Origin: Pontibacter fetidus
GTDB lineage: Bacteria > Bacteroidota > Bacteroidia > Cytophagales > Hymenobacteraceae
Assembly (NCBI RefSeq): GCF_010119545.1
Contig: NZ_JAAEAA010000029.1
Coordinates: 1 to 39,315, forward strand
Direction of reading: 5' to 3'
DNA: 39,315 bases
A program made the position numbers and the translations under genes. The notes below the pieces were generated by a model that did no database searches, was not told where the DNA came from, and worked only from the letters and a program-made list of their open reading frames with translations. Positions 35,028 to 39,315 of the stretch are shown here, one piece after another. Within the stretch, counting starts at the first letter, position 1. The number at the start of each line of letters is the position of its first letter.

Positions 35028-35594
35028 AGTAGCACCGACTTTAAGGGCAGCAAAAACCTGCTGCAAAGCCTTTTTCTTTCTTTATATAATTGTGTAAAGT
35101 TACAAATACCCTCCTTCTTTTAGAAGTAGTTTATCTGGTATGCGCTGTCCTATAGTTTAATTGGCGCCTTATTCTTAAAAATGCAGCGTTAAACTTGGCT
35201 AAAGCATCTTTTTGTAACAGCAGCAAGCACAAAAAGGTTTAGCTTTCTGCAATTATACACTAGCACTTATCCAACTGGCTGTTAGCTAAATTTGCATTCA
35301 ATTTCCTGAAAAACATGATTATAGTTTTAACGGGAAAGTATTGCAATCGTACACTTGTATATAGCCGCTGCATATGTATGGCTGCCGCAGGCTGTATCCG
35401 GAATTGTACTACAAATGCCGTTACTGCCTGCACGTACCAAAACAGGTTTTTGCCCACCTGACTGCACGCGCAATCAACCTCCCTCTACCCCGGCCTTTGC
35501 GCCACACCCGCCGCAAGGCTACTATACTTTGTTACCCATTTTTTGCCGGGTATGCAGCTGATGCTATGTGAGACTGAACCAAAATACCCACGCT
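35028..35594. other. Long divergent intergenic region upstream of the T9SS gene
   Basis: 567 bp between uvrA and the T9SS cargo gene. A -7-like box TAAATTTG at 35287-35294 on the plus strand is the only promoter signal I find, and it lacks a TTG at the right spacing. If used, the leader would be nearly 300 nt. A 65-codon plus-strand frame at 35374-35571 with a CRYC pair has no recognisable features and was not called. Nothing else stands out. Confidence 0.5.
35287..35294 (+). promoter_or_regulatory. Possible promoter -7 box for the T9SS cargo gene
   Basis: TAAATTTG followed by C matches the -7 consensus, but the -33 element is missing and the distance to the start codon is about 300 nt. Weak call. 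Confidence 0.3.
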
Positions 35595-36599
35595 ATGAAA
35601 AATAAGTTTACATTACCAATTATAATTTCCTGCCTGTTTTTGCTTGCTTTAATTCCACTCAAAGTTCTAGGACAGCCTACACAAATAGGACAGAGAGATT
35701 GTTTTTATATCCCTGACAATGAGTGCTATGCAGTAGGATATGTAAGTGTAACGCCTCGTCCGCCCCAGGAAGGGGGTCCACAAAATGACCAATTGGATGT
35801 AGAATTATTTTTTCAGGATATCTGTGGAGTTGTTTCTGATATAACAATCAATCAAGTGCAAGGCAGACCTATCGTAATCCCAGACGGAGAAATTACTGCT
35901 GAACTTCAAACCATTTCTTTTCAAGTAAATGCGAGTTCATTTAAGGACGGGCTTTTAAAAGTTACGATTGGGCTTGGAGGTAATGACGCTGATGTTGTTG
36001 ATTTATATTTCGACGAATCATTGGATTGCGGCATAATCACACCTCTACCCGTAGAACTTACCAGGTTTGAAGGCAAAGCAACGGAAAGTGGTATAGCGTT
36101 GGAATGGGCTACTGTCAGCGAACTTAACAACAGCCACTTTGAAATAGAGCGCAGCACCGATGGCGAAAGGTATACAAGTATAGCTAGGCAGCAAGGCCAT
36201 GGCACAACCTCAACACCGGCAACCTATAACTACACCGACAAGCTGCCAAAGAACGGCACAAACTATTACCGCCTGAAACAGGTTGATTACGACAATACCT
36301 ATAGTTACACCAAAACGCTGGCAATAAAATGGCAGGCCGGCGATGCCATACAGCTAGCAATGGTACCAAATCCTTGCCGCAACGGCGATTGCAAAATAGC
36401 GCTTACTAACGCAGCCGACCGCAAAACCCTGTTACAACTAAAAGACATGGCCGGTCGGGTAATTTATTCGAAAACTGTTACCAGCGATAGTCACCTGTTT
36501 GAGCTGCCACTTAACGAGCTAGGCAAGTATAAAGGGCTCTACTTTTTGTCGGCAACTACAGATGGGCAGGTAATACACCAACGCATTTTGCTGGAGTAA
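35595..36599 (+). CDS. T9SS type A sorting domain-containing protein
   Basis: A 334-residue secreted protein. Signal peptide at residues 1-26 (ending LGQP). The middle (30-150) is unlike anything I recognise and includes three cysteines. The region 155-250 is a linker/Ig-like segment typical of Bacteroidota surface proteins (PLPVELTRFEGKATESGIALEW, then the FEIERSTDG and YYRLKQVDYD blocks). The last 75 residues form a type IX secretion C-terminal domain: MVPNPCRNGDCKI, LLQLKDMAGRVIYSK, and the GLYFLSATTDGQ end. I prefer the ATG at 35595 to a GTG at 35568. Exported by the type IX system; target function unknown. Confidence 0.88.
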   Translation: MKNKFTLPIIISCLFLLALIPLKVLGQPTQIGQRDCFYIPDNECYAVGYVSVTPRPPQEGGPQNDQLDVELFFQDICGVVSDITINQVQGRPIVIPDGEITAELQTISFQVNASSFKDGLLKVTIGLGGNDADVVDLYFDESLDCGIITPLPVELTRFEGKATESGIALEWATVSELNNSHFEIERSTDGERYTSIARQQGHGTTSTPATYNYTDKLPKNGTNYYRLKQVDYDNTYSYTKTLAIKWQAGDAIQLAMVPNPCRNGDCKIALTNAADRKTLLQLKDMAGRVIYSKTVTSDSHLFELPLNELGKYKGLYFLSATTDGQVIHQRILLE

Positions 36600-36702
36600 G
36601 CTCTACAGACTATAGTTTAAACAACTGGGTTAGTAAAGGTTATAACCTGCGGCCATACCTTATCCGTATGAGGGTAGATCAACTAAACTAACCAAACAAC
36701 TT

Positions 36703-36825
36703 ATGGGAAAAGGAGATAAAAAATCCAGGAAAGGTAAAATTGCCAAAGGCACTTACGGCAACAGGCGCCCACACAAAAGCAACAAAGCTGCCACTACTTC
36801 CGAAAAGCAAAACGCTGAAAAGTAA
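36703..36825 (+). CDS. Ribosomal peptide bTHX (30S THX)
   Basis: A 40-residue, highly basic peptide read directly from the plus strand: it starts MGKGDKKSRKGKIAKGTYGN and continues NRRPHKSNKAATTSEKQ. The motif GKGDKKxxRGKIxxGxYG is that of the small 30S protein THX, which binds helices of the 16S rRNA head. Homologues are common in Bacteroidota. The region is short enough to be missed by automatic prediction. An extremely strong terminator follows it. Confidence 0.92.
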   Translation: MGKGDKKSRKGKIAKGTYGNRRPHKSNKAATTSEKQNAEK

Positions 36826-36831
36826 ACAGCT

Positions 36832-36881
36832 CATAAAACACCAATGCCACCACAGCTTTGTGGTGGCATTGGTGTTTTATG
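36832..36881. terminator. Perfect 22-bp hairpin terminator
   Basis: CATAAAACACCAATGCCACC and its exact complement form a 22-bp uninterrupted stem with a 6-nt loop (36854-36859). The plus strand ends in TTTTATGCTTTT. It separates bTHX from the convergent MFS gene and can act in both directions. Confidence 0.9.
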
Positions 36882-36889
36882 CTTTTAAC

Positions 36890-38161
36890 TTAAGCTGTAG
36901 TTGGCTCCAGATCCAGGTTACGTAATTTGTCCGCTTTTAAGGCAGTTACTCCTACTACACCGAGGGTTATCAGTCCGCCCAGCACTACAGAAGGCACTGC
37001 ACCCAGCAACTTGGCCATGGCCCCGGCCCTGAATGCCCCGATCTCGTTAGAGGAGCCTACAAAAATACTGTTAACCGATGATACCCTACCTTTCATATAC
37101 TCCGGGGTAAGGGTATGGATAAGCGTAGAACGGATGATGACACTGATGCTATCGAAAGCGCCACTGAGTATAAGCATCACCAGCGAGAACCAGAAATTGG
37201 TAGACACTCCGAACAAAATAAGGCTTACACCAAAACCAGCCACACACCAAAGCATTTTTTTACCAGCCTGCACCGTTATCGGGTAATATGCCATCCAGAC
37301 GGCCATAATTACGGAGCCAACTGCCGGGGCTGCACGCAAAAATCCAAGTCCCTGTGGGCCTGTTTTCAGGATATCGGAAGCAAAAATGGGCAGCAACGCT
37401 ACAGCACCGCCAAACAATACGGCAAACATATCCAGCGAAATGGCATTCAGTATAACCTGGTTGCCAAACACGAACTTTATTCCCGACTTCAGGCTTTCTT
37501 TCAGGTTCTGAGGGTTAATGTTTTCCGGTAACGGCTTGGCTGCTATCAGCGCAAAAGAAAGCAGCGAGAGAAATACAAGTATAGCATCAGTAGCATAAGC
37601 GGCTGTAATGCCATAAAACCCATATACCAACCCACCTATGGCCGGGCCAACCAGCGACGCAGCCTGCCAGGTAGTGCTGCTCCAGGTAATAGCGTTTGCG
37701 TATAGTTGCTTGCCGGTTACCAGTTGCGGCATAAACGAAAACACGGCTGGGTTCATAAAGCCACGCGCAATACCACTTATAAATATGATCACGTAAATAG
37801 GCAACACCCCAAACAGCGCAATTGTATTACTTATAGCCAGGGTAAAGTATAGCAAAGCCGCAGAACAGAGCATCAGTACCGAAACTACTACCATAATGAT
37901 CTTTTTACGTGGCACCATATCAGCTAAATAACCAGCATAAAGCGACACAACTATAGATGGTATAGCTTCGGCAAGCCCGATCAACCCGAGCGAGAAAGGG
38001 TCTTTTGTGATGTCGTAGATTTGCCAGCCAACTATAACGGCCTGTATTTGCATGGCCAGCGTAATGCACAACCTTGCCGAAATGTATAGCCTGAACTCAG
38101 GCAACCTAAGCACCGCGTAGGGGTCATGTTTTATAGTTTCCGGGCCCTTCTTCTCTTTCAT
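36890..38161 (-). CDS. MFS transporter (EntS-like, MFS_3 group)
   Basis: A 423-residue inner-membrane transporter with about eleven or twelve hydrophobic helices, a short basic N-terminus, and the MFS loop motif at AGYLADMVPRKK (2-3 loop, residues near 76-87). The overall pattern and length match the EntS/MFS_3 group of exporters, which carry siderophores or drugs; no iron-related neighbour is present to choose between them. It is probably monocistronic, with a promoter -7 box 52 nt upstream and a terminator at 36832. Confidence 0.85.
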   Translation of the reverse strand: MKEKKGPETIKHDPYAVLRLPEFRLYISARLCITLAMQIQAVIVGWQIYDITKDPFSLGLIGLAEAIPSIVVSLYAGYLADMVPRKKIIMVVVSVLMLCSAALLYFTLAISNTIALFGVLPIYVIIFISGIARGFMNPAVFSFMPQLVTGKQLYANAITWSSTTWQAASLVGPAIGGLVYGFYGITAAYATDAILVFLSLLSFALIAAKPLPENINPQNLKESLKSGIKFVFGNQVILNAISLDMFAVLFGGAVALLPIFASDILKTGPQGLGFLRAAPAVGSVIMAVWMAYYPITVQAGKKMLWCVAGFGVSLILFGVSTNFWFSLVMLILSGAFDSISVIIRSTLIHTLTPEYMKGRVSSVNSIFVGSSNEIGAFRAGAMAKLLGAVPSVVLGGLITLGVVGVTALKADKLRNLDLEPTTA

Positions 38162-38657
38162 ATTTACTTCTTAAACCTATTGTACTATACCTGGCATCCT
38201 GGGTATAAACCACAAAGGTAAGCAGCAGCAACTTGCATTTAGCTTTTGCAGGTAGTTTTATTAGAGCCGGATAGCAGCTTTTGACCAGGCACCGTAATAG
38301 GCAAACCAGCATAAACTGCCAGCAACCTGCGCCATAACACTAACTTACTAATTAACAACACCTTACCTTAAACTTTATTAGAAACATAGATTTTTATCAA
38401 CAATACCGCAACACTCCGGTTATCTAAGAAGTATAACTTTTTATAGAGCGGGCCTTTTTTTCCTCAGCAATGGCACCCGTTCTTTTATCTGTGCGCCCAC
38501 ATCGCATTTCTGTTAAGATCTTGTTAAAAACAGCGCACACATGTGATCATATTATTAACAATGCCTTTATGGTTTAACTGGTATGCTCTGGTCTCGTACC
38601 TTGTGGAGCAAGGAAGCATACGCATTACTTATTTTTTTACTCTTAGATATTGACACT
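38162..38657. other. Intergenic region between MFS and the last gene
   Basis: About 496 bp before the start codon chosen for the last gene. It carries the MFS promoter box, AT-rich DNA and no other clear signal. A possible alternative upstream start of the right-hand gene lies at 38583. Confidence 0.5.
38213..38220 (-). promoter_or_regulatory. Promoter -7 box of the MFS gene
   Basis: Minus-strand TACCTTTG is a good -7 box; the -33 TTG is missing at the right spacing. The 5' leader would be about 45 nt. Confidence 0.5.
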
Positions 38658-38996
38658 ATGGAATTACTGGACATCAAAAATTTATTGGGAAACATTGAGA
38701 AGAAGGTGTACCAGCAGGAAATTACGACAAGTACAGACGTAACCACGCTGATAAATGCAGAAATTGCCAAAGCTATAAACTTACAGAACGGCCTTGCAAA
38801 CAATACACCCGACGACGCTTTAAAAAATGTATCCTGCACTACCCTTGAGTGCTATCTGGACCACCTGAAAGCCCTGGAGAAAAAACTACAGACGCCATGC
38901 GATATTTCGGCGCAGTGCAAGCCAGTGGAAGAACGAGAGATTAACCGCAGAATTTTACTTATACTTAACCGTTTAAAGAAATATAGCCGGGAATAG
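38658..38996 (+). CDS. Small cysteine-containing hypothetical protein
   Basis: A 112-residue product from the ATG at 38658; a longer frame from 38583 would add 25 residues with a Trp/Leu-rich start that does not look like a natural N-terminus. The protein is helical in pattern, with no signal peptide, and contains two cysteine pairs, SCTTLEC and PCDISAQC (five and six residues between), which could bind a metal or form a disulfide. I do not recognise a family. It is followed by a strong terminator and stands alone. Confidence 0.6.
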   Translation: MELLDIKNLLGNIEKKVYQQEITTSTDVTTLINAEIAKAINLQNGLANNTPDDALKNVSCTTLECYLDHLKALEKKLQTPCDISAQCKPVEEREINRRILLILNRLKKYSRE

Positions 38997-39021
38997 AACT
39001 TTACAAAACGAATACTGCCAG

Positions 39022-39060
39022 AAAACCTTCGCCAGGCCTAAAACCCGGCGAAGGTTTTTT
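39022..39060 (+). terminator. Terminator after the last gene
   Basis: A 12-bp stem AAAACCTTCGCC/GGCGAAGGTTTT with a GG/CC extension past one bulged base, followed by T residues. Confidence 0.88.
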
Positions 39061-39085
39061 GTTGCGCTATAGTTTGATTTACCTC

Positions 39086-39118
39086 ACACCAGCCCTCTCC
39101 TAAAAAAGGAGAGGGAGT
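39086..39118. repeat. Paired-hairpin intergenic repeat, half copy B
   Basis: A single 9-bp hairpin CCCTCTCCT/AGGAGAGGG (39093-39101 with 39107-39115) embedded in ACACCAGCCC, the same framing words as copy A. Confidence 0.55.
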
Positions 39119-39165
39119 TTTTGCTTTTGCTGTAGTTGACTTTGTAGTTCTATAGTTGCTGCTGG

Positions 39166-39245
39166 TCATCCCCCTGCCCCCTTCAAAGGGCAGGGCCGTT
39201 AAGTTCTAGCAAATTCTCCCCTTGAGGGGAGCGCAGAGGGGTGTT
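39166..39245. repeat. Paired-hairpin intergenic repeat, copy C
   Basis: Two hairpins, CCCTGCCC/GGGCAGGG (39172-39179 with 39188-39195) and CTCCCC/GGGGAG (39216-39221 with 39226-39231, loop TTGA), enclosed by outer words CATCCCCCT and AGAGGGGTG that pair imperfectly. Confidence 0.65.
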
Positions 39246-39315
39246 TGTATTAGCGGGTGAATTTAAAACTGGCTAACAATTGGCTTTTTGGTCCTGAATA
39301 ACACCCCTATAATCC

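Larger units (their letters stand above)
38997..39315. other. Right-edge intergenic region with repeats
   Basis: After the terminator at 39022-39060 there are no genes; the stretch holds two CTATAG sites and the repeat copies B and C, and it continues beyond the window. Confidence 0.6.

Noticed and set aside
35374..35571. Plus-strand 65-codon frame with a CRYC pair before the T9SS gene
   Set aside because: It overlaps the region upstream of the T9SS gene's chosen start, has no promoter or start context and no recognisable family.
38583..38657. Upstream extension of the last gene
   Set aside because: The added residues are Trp/Leu-rich and do not resemble a signal or natural N-terminus; the ATG at 38658 gives a better protein.
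31969..39245. Repeats as simple terminators
   Set aside because: The paired-hairpin units lack consistent T-runs on either strand and share outer words across unrelated genes, so a repeat family fits better.
1..39315. CRISPR array or prophage module
   Set aside because: I found no regularly spaced direct repeats of CRISPR type and no integrase, capsid or terminase genes.

Overview
The window is chromosomal DNA of a member of the Bacteroidota, most likely order Cytophagales, family Hymenobacteraceae (Pontibacter-like; the genus is an inference). Three things point there: promoters of the Bacteroidota sigma-A type (TTTG/TTG, about 19 nt, TAnnTTTG), a type IX secretion C-terminal sorting domain, and lineage-typical families (DUF2480, DUF6150, bTHX, porin-like small beta-barrels). 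GC content is moderate. There is no sign of phage, CRISPR, IS transposase or plasmid functions; most of the window is core genome.

Layout. 1-734: gene-free, carrying three spaced leftward promoters that must serve something beyond the left edge (a stable-RNA operon is my guess). 735-1948: tsaB with a DUF2480 gene, leftward. 2085-4385: the rpmH-rnpA-ctpA cluster, leftward. 4612-6339: an M61 peptidase. 6412-7679: a small disordered protein and a PfkB sugar kinase. 7818-7892: tRNA-His. 8017-9723: dihydroorotase plus a small CPWCG protein, divergent from a DEAD-box helicase (9869-11224). 11318-12611: a small membrane protein and uracil phosphoribosyltransferase. 12843-14534: an outer-membrane barrel of Wzi/RemB type. 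14592-18433: envelope sugar and lipid functions (GT2, MsbA-like ABC exporter, a small membrane protein, GmhA). 18521-20905: a lipoprotein and YifB/ComM. 21139-22664: two tandem porin-like barrels. 22767-24862: an M20 dipeptidase and PlsY. 25012-31031: a three-gene leftward operon with a DUF6150-like repeat protein, PrmA and a 1600-residue exported protein that I cannot assign. 31125-35027: TpiA and UvrA. 35595-36825: a T9SS cargo protein and the ribosomal peptide bTHX. 36890-38161: an MFS transporter. 38658-38996: an unknown small protein. The right end has palindromic intergenic repeats.

Genes work together in a few recognisable blocks: pyrimidine supply (PyrC, Upp), translation and tRNA modification (TsaB, L34, RnpA, PrmA, bTHX, tRNA-His), and envelope biogenesis (PlsY, ABC exporter, GmhA, GT2, barrels, the giant exported protein). 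Strong intrinsic terminators separate most units.

The most unusual features are genome-signature-like short motifs (CTATAG, usually in AACTATAGTT, and TATACTT/AAGTATA) scattered through coding and non-coding DNA far above chance, the giant exported protein, the leftward promoter array, and paired-hairpin intergenic repeats. All counts were made by eye and should be read as approximate.
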